From: JANQPC01 sp039208375
Lineage (GTDB): Bacteria > Pseudomonadota > Alphaproteobacteria > Rhodobacterales > Rhodobacteraceae
Assembly: GCA_039208375.1 (NCBI GenBank)
Contig: JBCCRC010000011.1
Span: forward strand, 3,253 to 67,252
Direction: 5' to 3'
DNA length: 64,000 bases
Shown piece after piece: positions 17,384-26,718 of this stretch. The first letter of the stretch is position 1. Each line of letters opens with the position of its first letter. The position numbers were made by a program, and so were the translations under genes. Below the pieces are notes generated by a model. That model was not told where the DNA came from. It searched no databases and worked only from the letters and a program-made list of their open reading frames with translations.

Positions 17384-18295
17384 ATGCCCGCGCCCATTGC
17401 CTTATTTGTATTCGCACGGCCGGATCACACACGCAGAACACTTGCAGCGCTCGCCGCGTGCGCTGAAGCCGGAGAGACGGACCTGATCGTGTTCTGCGAT
17501 GGTCCACGAACGGCGGACGAACGGCCCAAGGTGGAAGAGACGCGCGAGATTGCCCGCGGCGCGAAGGGGTTTCGGCGCGTTATACTACACGAGCGGAAAG
17601 AAAATGTTGGCCTCGCACGGAACATCATCGAAGGGGTCTCCGCGGTGGTTGCCGAATATGGCAGGATCATCGTTGTGGAAGATGATATCCGTGTCAGCGC
17701 AGGATTTCTGACATTCATGAATCGCGCTCTAAATCACTATGAGCTAGAGCCCCGAGTATGGCACATCGCCGGCTGGACTTACCCTATCTCTGGGCTTGGA
17801 GAGCAAGAGTCCTTTCTATGGCGAGCGATGAACTGTTGGGGATGGGGGACATGGGCGGATCGCTGGATTGCCTTTAATAAGGATCCCCATCGGTTGATCC
17901 GGTCGTGGACGCGCAAGGACATCCATCGCTTCAATATCGATGGGGCTGAGCCCGGTTTCTGGCAACAGGTTGAGATGAACGCGCGCGGCGAAATCAATAC
18001 CTGGGCGATCTTCTGGTATGCCACGATTTTTGAACGCGGCGGGCTTTGCCTCAACCCCACGGTTACGCTGGTTGAGAACATCGGGCTCGATGGAACAGGC
18101 GTGCATTCCCCGGATCTGGGCGAAATGCCGGAAATTCTCTTAAATCCTAAGGGCCGGCTCACGTTTCCGAGCGAGATTTCTGAGCATGCCGAAACGGTAA
18201 AGCTGATCGGCACCCATCTGCGTCGCCCACCCCAGAAACTGCGGCGCAGGATCAAGCAACGGTTGAAACGGCTTATTCGAGCGCGTGTGCGATGA
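17384..18295 (+). CDS. GT-A type glycosyltransferase
   Basis: A 303-aa protein. The start IALFVFARPDHTRRTLAALAAC and the motif GRIIVVEDDIRVSAGFLTFM (a DxD-like EDD) match sugar transferases related to the GNT-I/GT2 group found in surface-polysaccharide loci. Further conserved text is MNCWGWGTWADRW and NTWAIFWYATIFERGGLCLNP. The donor and acceptor are unknown. The C-terminus is very basic (RRIKQRLKRLIRARVR), which may hold it to the inner membrane. Its last four bases overlap the start of the next gene. Confidence 0.82.
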   Translation: MPAPIALFVFARPDHTRRTLAALAACAEAGETDLIVFCDGPRTADERPKVEETREIARGAKGFRRVILHERKENVGLARNIIEGVSAVVAEYGRIIVVEDDIRVSAGFLTFMNRALNHYELEPRVWHIAGWTYPISGLGEQESFLWRAMNCWGWGTWADRWIAFNKDPHRLIRSWTRKDIHRFNIDGAEPGFWQQVEMNARGEINTWAIFWYATIFERGGLCLNPTVTLVENIGLDGTGVHSPDLGEMPEILLNPKGRLTFPSEISEHAETVKLIGTHLRRPPQKLRRRIKQRLKRLIRARVR

Positions 18296-19530
18296 TCGAG
18301 GTCACGCATCTAAGTACCGGGCACGCCATCTGGGGCGCTTACCGCGCAGCAAACCGGATCCACACCGCCGTGGCCGAGGATGCGAGAGTTGAAAGCCAAA
18401 TGTGGGTTCTGGACAAGCAGGTGCAGGATACCCGAATTACCCAGCCCATACCGCGCCGCTATCTCAAGCGCCGCATCCAGTTGGCGCAGGTGATCGGGCG
18501 CGTGGCGAACGCTCTGCGGCGCGATGAGGCCGTACTGCATTCACCTGCAATGCTACCTTCCAACTGGTCCGGCAGGCTAACGCAAAGCACCACCGATATC
18601 GTCCATATCCATTGGATCTGCTTCGAAATGGCAAGCATTGAGGATATTGGGCGGATCACTACACCCATTGTGTGGACCTTGCACGATATGTGGGCTTTTA
18701 GCGGTGCAGCCCATACCAGCGAAGGAGAGGGCTGGCGCACCGGCTATCGCGGGGAAGGCTATCGGTTGTTCGATCTCAATCGCTTTGTGTGGAACCGCAA
18801 GCGCCGCAACTGGCGCCGCCCAATGCACATCGTTTGCCCTAGCACCTGGATGGCGGGTTGCGCCCGGGAAAGCCCGCTGATGCGCGACTGGCCGGTGACG
18901 GTGATCGCGAACCCGATTGACACGAGTATCTGGGCCCCTCGCGAGGCACGCGAGGAGCGCGTTGGCTTGGGCCTAGACCCCGACGGCGCCTACCTCCTTT
19001 ATGGTGCACTCTCAAGCACCAGCGATCCGCGCAAAGGCTACGCTCTCTTGCAAGAGGCCCTTGCGCAAGCCACCTTCAAGGGGATTAGACCGCAAATTTT
19101 AGTCTTCGGAAACGCGCCGGATGAGACTCCGCCTGTTCCCGGCTATGAGGTCACGTATTTCGGGCACATCAAGGATGATGACCGGCTGTCACGACTATAT
19201 GCTGCGGCCGACGTAATGATCGTGCCGTCCCGGCTTGAACCGTTTGGGCAGACGGCATCTGAAGCCATGTCATGCGGAACACCGGTTGTTGCGTTTGGCA
19301 ATACCGGGCTCGCCGATATCGTCAGGCATGGCGAAACGGGGTATCTCGCAACCGCCTTCGATACACGTGATCTGGCCAAAGGCATCTCGACGCTGCTGGC
19401 CGAAATGGGCGGCCCGAGGGCATCTGAAATCCGCGCAAGGGCGCGCGCCAGAGTTGTGGAGACCTTCGCGAGTGATGTGGTAGGCCGCCAATACGCTGAT
19501 CTTTATGCCAGTATCCTGTCTGGCCACTAG
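18292..19530 (+). CDS. Glycosyltransferase family 4
   Basis: A 412-aa GT-B-fold enzyme. The N-terminal half has HLSTGHAIWGAYRAANRIH and DIVHIHWICFEM, and the C-terminal half has YGALSSTSDPRKGYALL and the donor-binding motif SRLEPFGQTASEAMSCGTPVVAF with its conserved EPFG and E. It resembles colanic-acid-type WcaC/WcaL transferases in size and pattern. It probably adds a sugar to a lipid-linked glycan at the cytoplasmic face. The stop overlaps the stop of the convergent fusion gene in CTAG (19527-19530). Confidence 0.9.
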   Translation: MIEVTHLSTGHAIWGAYRAANRIHTAVAEDARVESQMWVLDKQVQDTRITQPIPRRYLKRRIQLAQVIGRVANALRRDEAVLHSPAMLPSNWSGRLTQSTTDIVHIHWICFEMASIEDIGRITTPIVWTLHDMWAFSGAAHTSEGEGWRTGYRGEGYRLFDLNRFVWNRKRRNWRRPMHIVCPSTWMAGCARESPLMRDWPVTVIANPIDTSIWAPREAREERVGLGLDPDGAYLLYGALSSTSDPRKGYALLQEALAQATFKGIRPQILVFGNAPDETPPVPGYEVTYFGHIKDDDRLSRLYAAADVMIVPSRLEPFGQTASEAMSCGTPVVAFGNTGLADIVRHGETGYLATAFDTRDLAKGISTLLAEMGGPRASEIRARARARVVETFASDVVGRQYADLYASILSGH

Positions 19531-21794
19531 CGTTTTGACAGCGAATGCCGGATACGCTTGAGCAGGTACCGAGGGCGTTTGCGCTCCGCCGCATTCATGA
19601 ACTCGAGACCCGCATCCTCAACCCGAATATCCTTCAAAAGTACCTCGGCGGCCCAAGGATCATAGGGGATCAGCCGGCGTTTGTTCAGCGAGGGCCGCAT
19701 AAACTCATCGCCGTTCCCGTTCAGCATCGTGGCAGCGAAGGAAAACGAGCTGTTGGAAATGGCAACCTTTGAAGCAACCGTCAGCGCGGCAAAATCTAGA
19801 AAATACCCTGGCTCCATTGGCGCGATGCCGCTATCGGCCGCGGTAACCACGCGGTAGTCGGAGAACGCAGTAACCGCCTCCTTCGGCTGATCTGAGGCGA
19901 TGTACACGGTCACATCGCCATGGACGTTCGCAAGCCCTTCCAGCCAATCGAGATACCATTGATCCGGCGCAAGGAAGAAATAACCATATCCGTAATCCCC
20001 ACGCCGCAAATGCAGCGCTACGGTCAAGCCTGGAAGCTCCGCAAACCATTCCGACAACTGGTTTGCCGCATTAGCGTAAGCATCCTTGAATGCAAATTCG
20101 CGCAGAAAGCGATCACGGTGGCCAAGGTAATAGGCGGTGTGAAATTGGAAGAAGCCTTCGAAAGCGGTGTTCACGAAGGGCCCGACATTGTTGCGAATGG
20201 CGCACGCAGCAGGTTCGCTAGGGATCTCCAAAGCGGCGTTCGGCATTTCGGGAATACTCGGTAATCCTGGGGTGACCGCGAACATATCGTCCCCGATCCA
20301 CTTGTTCGTTACCCCCTGAAACCCATGGTCATCGGCGTAGCAATGCACGAAGGCGTGCTGAAAGATCTGGTTCCCAAACCGCCCGAGAGCGCCGATCCCC
20401 GGATTGGCCACGCGTGGGGATCGCACATATAGGGCATCGCCCCACTCAGGGTGATACGGCGTTTGGGTTTTCACGCGCAAAAACCCCAGCGGCTCCAAAA
20501 ACGCATCAATTTCCCAGATTTTGGCGCACCCTTTGAAGCGCTCGGTATAGTTTATCTCAAGCTGTATGGCCTCGATTGATTTCAGCGCTTTTGGCGCGCC
20601 GCGCAGCGCCATCAACTCGGCGCCTTCAACGTCAATTGCGAGCACGTTATACTTTAACGGATGAAGGCCGGCCTCAGCCATACAATCGTCCAACCGGCTC
20701 GTGCGCACCTCGATCTGATCGGTTGCAGTAATCGTTGGATACATCTCCAGATGCTTTTCGAATTGGAGAAGCGAGCTGCTTTGATCGGATGACGCAACAT
20801 TGAAGGTTGCGCGGCCTTCAGACTCGGAAATCGCGCGCTCCACGACGTCTACAGTTGGGTTCGAGGCGAAGCGATCACGAAGCTGAGCAGCCAGATCCGG
20901 ATTTGCTTCGAAAAACGCAACGCGCTCGGCTCCGATCCGGTCATACAATTCAATCTCTTTCCCCTGATGCGCACCGATATGCAGGACTCCCCGAGGCTCA
21001 ATCCCGTATTCAGTAAGATCCTCGAAATACGGGATCATGACGGGATCCTGCTTCAAAAATAGGCTGCACAGCCGTTCATTGACCGCAAGAAAAACTCGAA
21101 ATTCATAAGTCTCCAATGCTCGATTAAACTGTGCGATTTCATTGAATTCGTCTTCCGACAGCTCAAAGATCCGGTATCCAAATTGGTGCAGCACAAAAAA
21201 CACTTCTTCGAGCCGCCGGTTGGCATCCAGATAAGTGCCGCCGTACTCGAATTGAACGTAGTCTATCGTACCACGCCGTAAAAGCGCCCTCGCGCCCATC
21301 AAAACATCTAGTTCGGCGCCTTCAACATCAATCCTCAGAAAGTCGATCTGCCCACGTTCGGGCGCCCAATAAGCATCTAGACTAGTGGCAGCGACTTTTT
21401 CTTCGACAACCCTTACGTTACCAGAGCTTTCAGTAAAGACCGCCCGGTGAAAGATCGAGGACCAGCTTTCGCGCCCGTCCAGCCGATTGAACGAAACTTC
21501 ACCCGGCGCGCGCCACGCGGCGGCAGTGGTCACCACCGCGTTTTCGGGGAATTCATCGGCCAGCGCCTGAGCTAGATCCGGCAACGGTTCGAAAAGATGG
21601 AGCTCGGCCTCAGGCCGCAGGCTTCGCACCATGCGCGACCACGCGCCCCTATTCGCGCCAACATCGAACACCACGGGTGTTTCCCGCAACGTGCGATCGG
21701 CGATTTCATGCTCTGCGTGCCCGACAGATCCAAGCTGCTCAGGAAAACGCCGAAGGCGCCCCTTTATCCTGCGCAGCGTTCCTTTGATGCCCAT
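19527..21794 (-). CDS. Three-domain fusion: FkbM methyltransferase, FkbM methyltransferase, GT11 fucosyltransferase
   Basis: A 755-aa protein with three catalytic units. The first, about residues 40-230, is an FkbM-type methyltransferase (VVFDVGANRGAWSRM, then FLRIDVEGAELDVLMGA). The second, about 265-445, repeats the fold (GVLHIGAHQGKEIELYDRIG, NVLAIDVEGAELMALRGA). The third, about 462-720, is alpha-1,2-fucosyltransferase-like: GRFGNQIFQHAF, the GDP-fucose motif ALHLRRGDYGYGYFF and ISNSSFSFAATML. It likely O-methylates and fucosylates a surface glycan. ATG 21794 follows GACGGGGGCGAG; a frame extension to 21869 is less likely. Three such domains in one chain are unusual. Confidence 0.85.
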   Translation of the reverse strand: MGIKGTLRRIKGRLRRFPEQLGSVGHAEHEIADRTLRETPVVFDVGANRGAWSRMVRSLRPEAELHLFEPLPDLAQALADEFPENAVVTTAAAWRAPGEVSFNRLDGRESWSSIFHRAVFTESSGNVRVVEEKVAATSLDAYWAPERGQIDFLRIDVEGAELDVLMGARALLRRGTIDYVQFEYGGTYLDANRRLEEVFFVLHQFGYRIFELSEDEFNEIAQFNRALETYEFRVFLAVNERLCSLFLKQDPVMIPYFEDLTEYGIEPRGVLHIGAHQGKEIELYDRIGAERVAFFEANPDLAAQLRDRFASNPTVDVVERAISESEGRATFNVASSDQSSSLLQFEKHLEMYPTITATDQIEVRTSRLDDCMAEAGLHPLKYNVLAIDVEGAELMALRGAPKALKSIEAIQLEINYTERFKGCAKIWEIDAFLEPLGFLRVKTQTPYHPEWGDALYVRSPRVANPGIGALGRFGNQIFQHAFVHCYADDHGFQGVTNKWIGDDMFAVTPGLPSIPEMPNAALEIPSEPAACAIRNNVGPFVNTAFEGFFQFHTAYYLGHRDRFLREFAFKDAYANAANQLSEWFAELPGLTVALHLRRGDYGYGYFFLAPDQWYLDWLEGLANVHGDVTVYIASDQPKEAVTAFSDYRVVTAADSGIAPMEPGYFLDFAALTVASKVAISNSSFSFAATMLNGNGDEFMRPSLNKRRLIPYDPWAAEVLLKDIRVEDAGLEFMNAAERKRPRYLLKRIRHSLSKR

Positions 21795-21993
21795 CTCGCC
21801 CCCGTCTCCACAGCACAGTAATCGCAGCGCCTTTCGGTCATGTGATACCGAGATATTGCAGCCAAGCAACCTCGCCCTGACAATAAGGGCTACGTGACGC
21901 GCGCGATGCGTTGATTTGCCGGGTGGGGGGCACTAGCGTGTGGTAGAACGGGCGGGCAAACCGCCGACACTCGATTAATCGGGCAGGTGACTT

Positions 21994-22629
21994 ATGAGAC
22001 GCAAATTGTTACACCGCTCGCGATTTGGGCGCGAGTTCCTCACCCCCCTGCGGGTTTTTCGTGAATGGCGCACGCGCGAATTCATGGATCACGCGCCACA
22101 ATTCATCAAACAGATCGTGTTCAAGCGGTACGGAGTACCGCAAGGAACATGGGTTGAAACAGGCACGTATCTGGGCTCCACAACCCGATACTTGCACAGC
22201 CTCGGAGGCAAGGTCATCACGATCGAGCCAGAACCCACGCTTTACGCCAATGCGCGCGAAGCGTTAGAGCCGATCGGCGTCACGGTCGTTAACGGCACCA
22301 GTGAAGAAGTACTTGAAGAGATTGTGGAGGGGCTTACTGGCGATGTGAACTTCTGGCTTGATGGCCATTACTCCGCCGGGCCAACATTCAAAGGAAACAC
22401 GGATTGCCCAATCGAGGTGGAACTTGCAACGATCGAAAAATGCCTTGGGCAGATGGGGCGGGTGACGATCCTAATTGACGACGTGCGCCTCTTCGTAAGC
22501 GATGCGCCGGAGAACGCCGATTACCCGCCGCTGGACACACTTGTGGCTTGGGCTTCGGCAAATGGGTTTCGTTGGCAGATCGTGCATGACATTTTCATCA
22601 TGCAGAATTGGTCTCCAAAGCAGGCTTGA
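21994..22629 (+). CDS. SAM-dependent methyltransferase-like protein
   Basis: A 211-aa protein. The stretch GTWVETGTYLGSTTRYLHSLGGKVITIEPEPTLYANA resembles motif I and the acidic end of strand 2 of class I methyltransferases, and VTILIDDVRLF resembles a later strand. The central WLDGHYSAGPTFKGNTDCPIEVEL is shared with uncharacterised polysaccharide-cluster proteins. The substrate is unknown. The gene overlaps the 3' end of glpD by 32 bases tail to tail, and probably closes the glycan cassette. Confidence 0.72.
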   Translation: MRRKLLHRSRFGREFLTPLRVFREWRTREFMDHAPQFIKQIVFKRYGVPQGTWVETGTYLGSTTRYLHSLGGKVITIEPEPTLYANAREALEPIGVTVVNGTSEEVLEEIVEGLTGDVNFWLDGHYSAGPTFKGNTDCPIEVELATIEKCLGQMGRVTILIDDVRLFVSDAPENADYPPLDTLVAWASANGFRWQIVHDIFIMQNWSPKQA

Positions 22630-24202
22630 GCGCGCCGCGCTTGCCGCCGAGATATCCCTCAATCTGTGCCGCCTGCGCATGATCGACCCTGAGGCCCAGC
22701 TTCGTGCGCCGCCAAAGAAAGTCCTCTGCTGTGCGCACCCATTCGTGCTCTGCCACCCAGTCTAGCTCGCGCGCCGTGATCGTGGCGCCGAAGTCTTCGC
22801 CAAGATCCGACGCCGTGGTCGCTTCGCCAATCAGCGCCCTCGCCTCCGTTCCATAGGCGCGGGCGAGGCGGCGGGCCCAGGGGGCGGTGAGAAACGGATA
22901 GGCTGCGTTGAGCTCTGCCACGAGATCCGAAAATCCGTCCACGGGGAAATCACCGCCGGGCAGCGCCACGCCCGCTGTCCAAGGCCCCGGCGTGCCAGGG
23001 AAGAACGGAACGATTTTTTCAAGCGCAGCCTCGGCCAATCGGCGATAGGTGGTGATCTTTCCGCCAAAGATGTTTAGCAGCGGGGCGCCACCAGCATCGT
23101 CAACTTTCAAGACGTAATCGCGGGTGGCCGCCGTCGCCGATTTCGCGCCGTCATCGTAGAGCGGCCGAACTCCTGAATACGTCCATACAACATCCGTTTC
23201 GCCAACGGGCGCCTTAAGATATTGGGAGGCGAACTTCAGCAGATATTGCTTTTCTTCAGCGGTGCATTCCGGCGGAATACCGGGGTCCGCATGCTCGGCA
23301 TCCGTGGTACCAATGAGGGTAAAGTCACCCTCATAGGGAATGGCGAAGATGATCCGACCGTCCGTGCCCTGAAAGAAGTAGCACTTGTCGTGATCAAACA
23401 GCTTTCGGGTGACGATATGGCTGCCGCGCACGAGGCGCACGCCCTCGCGCGCGTTCGAGCGGACCGTACCGCGCAAGATATCACCGACCCAGGGGCCGCC
23501 GGCGTTGATGAGCATCTTGGCATGAACCTCACGCCGCGCGCCTGTCCAGGTGTCCTGGAGCGAAATCTTCCATATCTCAGCGGCCCGCTCCGCCGCAGTA
23601 ACCTTTGTGCGGGTCATGATCCGGGCGCCCCGCTGGGCTGCGTCCCGCGCGTTGAGCGCCACGAGGCGGGAATCCTCCACCCAGCAATCGGAATACTCAT
23701 AGGCTTTCCGGAACTTGCCGTTCAGCGCCCTACCCGCCGGATCGCGCGTGAGGTCTAGCGTTGCCGTGCCCGGCAGGATGTTCCGCCCGCCCAAGTGATC
23801 ATACATGAAAAGCCCAAGGCGGATCAGCCATGCGGGACGGCGGCCTTTCATCCACGGCATGATACGGCCTAAGAGCCGCGACGTGGGCGTATCCCCTTCA
23901 AAACGCATATCGCGGTGATAAGGCAGCACAAATCGCATCGGCCAACTGATGTGCGGCATCGCTTTGAGCAGCACTTCACGTTCTTCGAGCGCCTCGCGCA
24001 CAAGGCGAAACTCAAAGTATTCCAAGTATCGCAGACCGCCATGGAACAGTTTTGTGGAGGCCGATGAGGTGGCCGACGCGAGATCGCTCATCTCCGCAAG
24101 CCCGACGGAAAGGCCGCGGCCGGCTGCATCGCGGGCGATTCCGCAGCCGTTGATGCCGCCACCGATGATAAAGATGTCGTAAGGTTTCGGTTCGTCAGAC
24201 AT
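22598..24202 (-). CDS. glpD: Aerobic glycerol-3-phosphate dehydrogenase
   Basis: A 534-aa FAD enzyme that oxidises glycerol 3-phosphate to dihydroxyacetone phosphate and passes electrons to quinone at the inner membrane. The FAD motif IIGGGINGCGIARDAAGRGL, then SSASTKLFHGGLRYLE and NAGGPW are diagnostic, followed by FAIPYEGDFTLIGTTDAEH and FGGKITTYRRLAE. The frame is open to 24415, but ATG 24202 begins MSDEPKPYDIFIIGGG and is the natural start. It overlaps the regulator gene by eight bases, so the two form one operon. Confidence 0.96.
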   Translation of the reverse strand: MSDEPKPYDIFIIGGGINGCGIARDAAGRGLSVGLAEMSDLASATSSASTKLFHGGLRYLEYFEFRLVREALEEREVLLKAMPHISWPMRFVLPYHRDMRFEGDTPTSRLLGRIMPWMKGRRPAWLIRLGLFMYDHLGGRNILPGTATLDLTRDPAGRALNGKFRKAYEYSDCWVEDSRLVALNARDAAQRGARIMTRTKVTAAERAAEIWKISLQDTWTGARREVHAKMLINAGGPWVGDILRGTVRSNAREGVRLVRGSHIVTRKLFDHDKCYFFQGTDGRIIFAIPYEGDFTLIGTTDAEHADPGIPPECTAEEKQYLLKFASQYLKAPVGETDVVWTYSGVRPLYDDGAKSATAATRDYVLKVDDAGGAPLLNIFGGKITTYRRLAEAALEKIVPFFPGTPGPWTAGVALPGGDFPVDGFSDLVAELNAAYPFLTAPWARRLARAYGTEARALIGEATTASDLGEDFGATITARELDWVAEHEWVRTAEDFLWRRTKLGLRVDHAQAAQIEGYLGGKRGALKPALETNSA

Positions 24203-24968
24203 GCGCGCCATCCAGCGTGAGGATTTCGGTATCGACAGCCTTGGCGGCCGTGCGAAACGATTGCGGTGGGCGAGTATCGGTAATGAATTGGTCCAAATCG
24301 CCGATTTCGCAGATCCGCACCGGGGCGGTGCGGGAGAATTTTGAATGATCGGCCACAAGGATGCGGCGGCGGGCATTAGCAAGGATTGCGCGAGCAACCG
24401 ATACCTCGCGCGCATCGAAATCGCAGACTGCGCCGTCGACGTCGAGCGCCGAGGCGCCGATCACGGCAACATCCACTTTGTAGCGAGCGATGAACTCAAC
24501 CGCATCTTCCCCAACAATTGCACCGTCGCTTTGACGGACACTGCCGCCCACAAGGATAAGATCGCGCGCATCAGTTCCGATCAAACTATTGATAATATTT
24601 ATGTTGTTCGACAGAACCATCAGCCCCGCGTGGCCCTTTAGCGCCTCGGCCACCTGTTCGGTGGTCGTTCCGATATTGAGCGCGACAGAACAATTGTCGG
24701 GGATCAGCGACGCTGCCAAGCGCCCCATGGCCGCTTTCGCTGCGGCATTGGCGGCACGACGTTCCTGATAAGCAGGGTTGGCCGCCGTTACCACGCGCCT
24801 TGCGCCGCCATGGGTGCGCGCCAGAAGCCCACGGCCAGCCAATTCACGCAGATCAGCGCGCACAGTTTGGGTGCTTACGCCTAGCCGCACGGCCAGCGCA
24901 TCGACGTCCAAATGCCCCGCATCGCGAAGCAGCGTTAGGATTGTGCCGTGGCGGGTGTCAGCGGGCAT
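24195..24968 (-). CDS. glpR: DeoR/GlpR family transcriptional repressor
   Basis: A 257-aa regulator. The N-terminal helix-turn-helix is VDALAVRLGVSTQTVRADLRELAGRGLLARTHGGARR, the DeoR signature, followed by a sugar-phosphate sensor domain of isomerase-like fold (NIGTTTEQVAEAL, LILVGGSVRQSDGAIVGEDAVEF, LVADHSKFSRTAPV). It most likely represses glpD and itself and is released by glycerol 3-phosphate. A 10-bp palindrome lies 17 bases upstream of its start and is the likely operator. Confidence 0.92.
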   Translation of the reverse strand: MPADTRHGTILTLLRDAGHLDVDALAVRLGVSTQTVRADLRELAGRGLLARTHGGARRVVTAANPAYQERRAANAAAKAAMGRLAASLIPDNCSVALNIGTTTEQVAEALKGHAGLMVLSNNINIINSLIGTDARDLILVGGSVRQSDGAIVGEDAVEFIARYKVDVAVIGASALDVDGAVCDFDAREVSVARAILANARRRILVADHSKFSRTAPVRICEIGDLDQFITDTRPPQSFRTAAKAVDTEILTLDGAHV

Positions 24969-24984
24969 GACATCCCGTTATGTC

Positions 24985-25011
24985 GCTTTCATTTTACTGT
25001 CAAATGAAAGC
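24985..25011. promoter_or_regulatory. Palindromic operator candidate upstream of glpR-glpD
   Basis: GCTTTCATTT (24985-24994) and AAATGAAAGC (25002-25011) form a perfect 10-bp dyad around a 7-base spacer. It starts 17 bases upstream of the regulator's ATG. AT-rich dyads with TTTC/GAAA arms are typical of DeoR-family operators. It also lies just past the lysS stop on the same strand, but no T-run follows, so a terminator role is less likely. Confidence 0.7.
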
Positions 25012-25027
25012 AGTGCGAAAGAAAACC

Positions 25028-26605
25028 TTAGCCAAGCTCACCTGCCAGACCCGCCTCGATCAGAGCGACGGTTTCTTGCAACCCATAAAGCGCGATGAAC
25101 CCGCCGAAGCGCGGGCCCTGACTTGCGCCGAGGAGCACCTCGTAAAGCGCCTTGAACCAATCCCGGAGCGGTTCAAACCCATGCGCCTTGCCTACGGCGA
25201 AAACCATAGATTGCAGTTCCTCCGGGTCTGCCGCACCGTCCCACGCACGCAGCTTGCCCAACAACTCTTCCATCGCACCGCGCTCGCGATCGTCTGGGGC
25301 GCGGTAGGTTTTGCTGGGTTTGACGAAATCGTTGTAATAGCGCACGGCAAACCCCGCCGCCTCATCAAGATGCGGGTGTGTATCGGGCCCGGCCCCAGGC
25401 GCATAGCGCTGGATAAAGCCCCACATCGTTTCCTTGTCCTCCGCGCCCGACACGCTTGCGAGGTTCAGAAGCATCGCAAACGGCACCACCATATCCGAGG
25501 CCGGCACGTTATGGCCGTGGATGTGAAAGACCGGGTTGGCAAGCTTCTGCGCCGCTTCCTGATCAGAGTAAGCGCGCAGCTGCTGGTGATACTCATCTAC
25601 CGCTTTCGGGATCACGTCGAAGTAGAGCCGCTTGGCCGTTTTGGGCTTCTGAAACATAAAGTACTGCAGGCTCTCCGGCGCGGCGTACGTAAGCCACTCC
25701 TCCATCGAAAGCCCGTTGCCCTTGGATTTGGAGATCTTCTGGCCCTGCTCATCGTTGAAGAGCTCGTAGGTCAGCGTCTCCGGCGGCCGCTTGCCCAGCG
25801 CGCGGCAGATCTTGGTGGCCTGGGTCACGCTATCGATCAGATCCTTGCCAGACATCTCGTAGTCCACGCCCAAAGCCGCCCAGCGCATGGCCCAATCCGG
25901 CTTCCATTGCATCTTCACGTTGCCGCCGGTCACCGGCACCTCAACGCGTTCGCCATCTGGCTCCTCATAGGCAATGGTGCCTTTGGTAACGTTACGCTCC
26001 AGCGTGGGAACTTGAAGCACATGGCCGGTTTTCGGGCTCACCGGCAGGAAGGGTGAATAGGTCGCTTGCCGCTCCGGCCCCAGCGTGGGCAGCATGATCT
26101 CCATAATCTTGTCGAAGTGTTCAAGCGCCGTGAGCAGCATCTCATCGAAGCGGCCTGAGGTGTAGTACTCCGTCGAAGACGCAAACTCGTACTCAAAGCC
26201 GAAGCTATCGAGAAACGCGTTCAACCGCGCGTTGTTATGGGCGCCGAAGCTTTCATGTGTTCCGAACGGATCGCGCACTTTCGTGAGTGGCAGATGCAGA
26301 TCTTCCGCCATCACCTCTTGGTTGGGCACGTTGCCGGGCACTTTGCGCAGGCCGTCCATATCATCCGAGAAGCAGATGAGTTTGGTGGGGATATCCGAAA
26401 TCACCTCAAACGCGCGCCGCACCATCGTCGTGCGCGCCACCTCACCGAACGTGCCGATATGGGGCAGGCCAGAGGGGCCATAGCCAGTTTCAAAGAGCAC
26501 ATAGCCCTTTTCGGGCGGCGTTTGCTCCACCCGCTTCAGAAGTCGTCGTGCCTCTTCGAACGGCCAAGCCTTGGCTTGCAGAGCGGCGTCACGCAGTTCG
26601 GGCAT
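25028..26605 (-). CDS. lysS: Lysine--tRNA ligase, class I
   Basis: A 525-aa class I (archaeal-type) lysyl-tRNA synthetase, cytoplasmic, attaching lysine to tRNA-Lys. The Rossmann-fold signatures are present: the HIGH equivalent HIGTFG in FETGYGPSGLPHIGTFGEV and the KMSKS equivalent KISKSKG. The long helical C-terminal domain follows. In bacteria this class replaces the common class II enzyme in alphaproteobacteria, among others. No class II LysRS is seen in this window. Confidence 0.96.
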   Translation of the reverse strand: MPELRDAALQAKAWPFEEARRLLKRVEQTPPEKGYVLFETGYGPSGLPHIGTFGEVARTTMVRRAFEVISDIPTKLICFSDDMDGLRKVPGNVPNQEVMAEDLHLPLTKVRDPFGTHESFGAHNNARLNAFLDSFGFEYEFASSTEYYTSGRFDEMLLTALEHFDKIMEIMLPTLGPERQATYSPFLPVSPKTGHVLQVPTLERNVTKGTIAYEEPDGERVEVPVTGGNVKMQWKPDWAMRWAALGVDYEMSGKDLIDSVTQATKICRALGKRPPETLTYELFNDEQGQKISKSKGNGLSMEEWLTYAAPESLQYFMFQKPKTAKRLYFDVIPKAVDEYHQQLRAYSDQEAAQKLANPVFHIHGHNVPASDMVVPFAMLLNLASVSGAEDKETMWGFIQRYAPGAGPDTHPHLDEAAGFAVRYYNDFVKPSKTYRAPDDRERGAMEELLGKLRAWDGAADPEELQSMVFAVGKAHGFEPLRDWFKALYEVLLGASQGPRFGGFIALYGLQETVALIEAGLAGELG

Positions 26606-26718
26606 CAGGAGCGTCCTTTTGGCGCCGCAGCCCCTTGCCGCAGCAGCCCCGCTACCTATTGCCGGGGCCCGGCGTGGTCAATATTTACGGCGTGCGAGAT
26701 GCGCAAAGGATACCTCCC

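Noticed and set aside
24980..26056. 358-codon open frame opposite lysS
   Set aside because: Antisense to a complete lysyl-tRNA synthetase gene; composition typical of a shadow frame.
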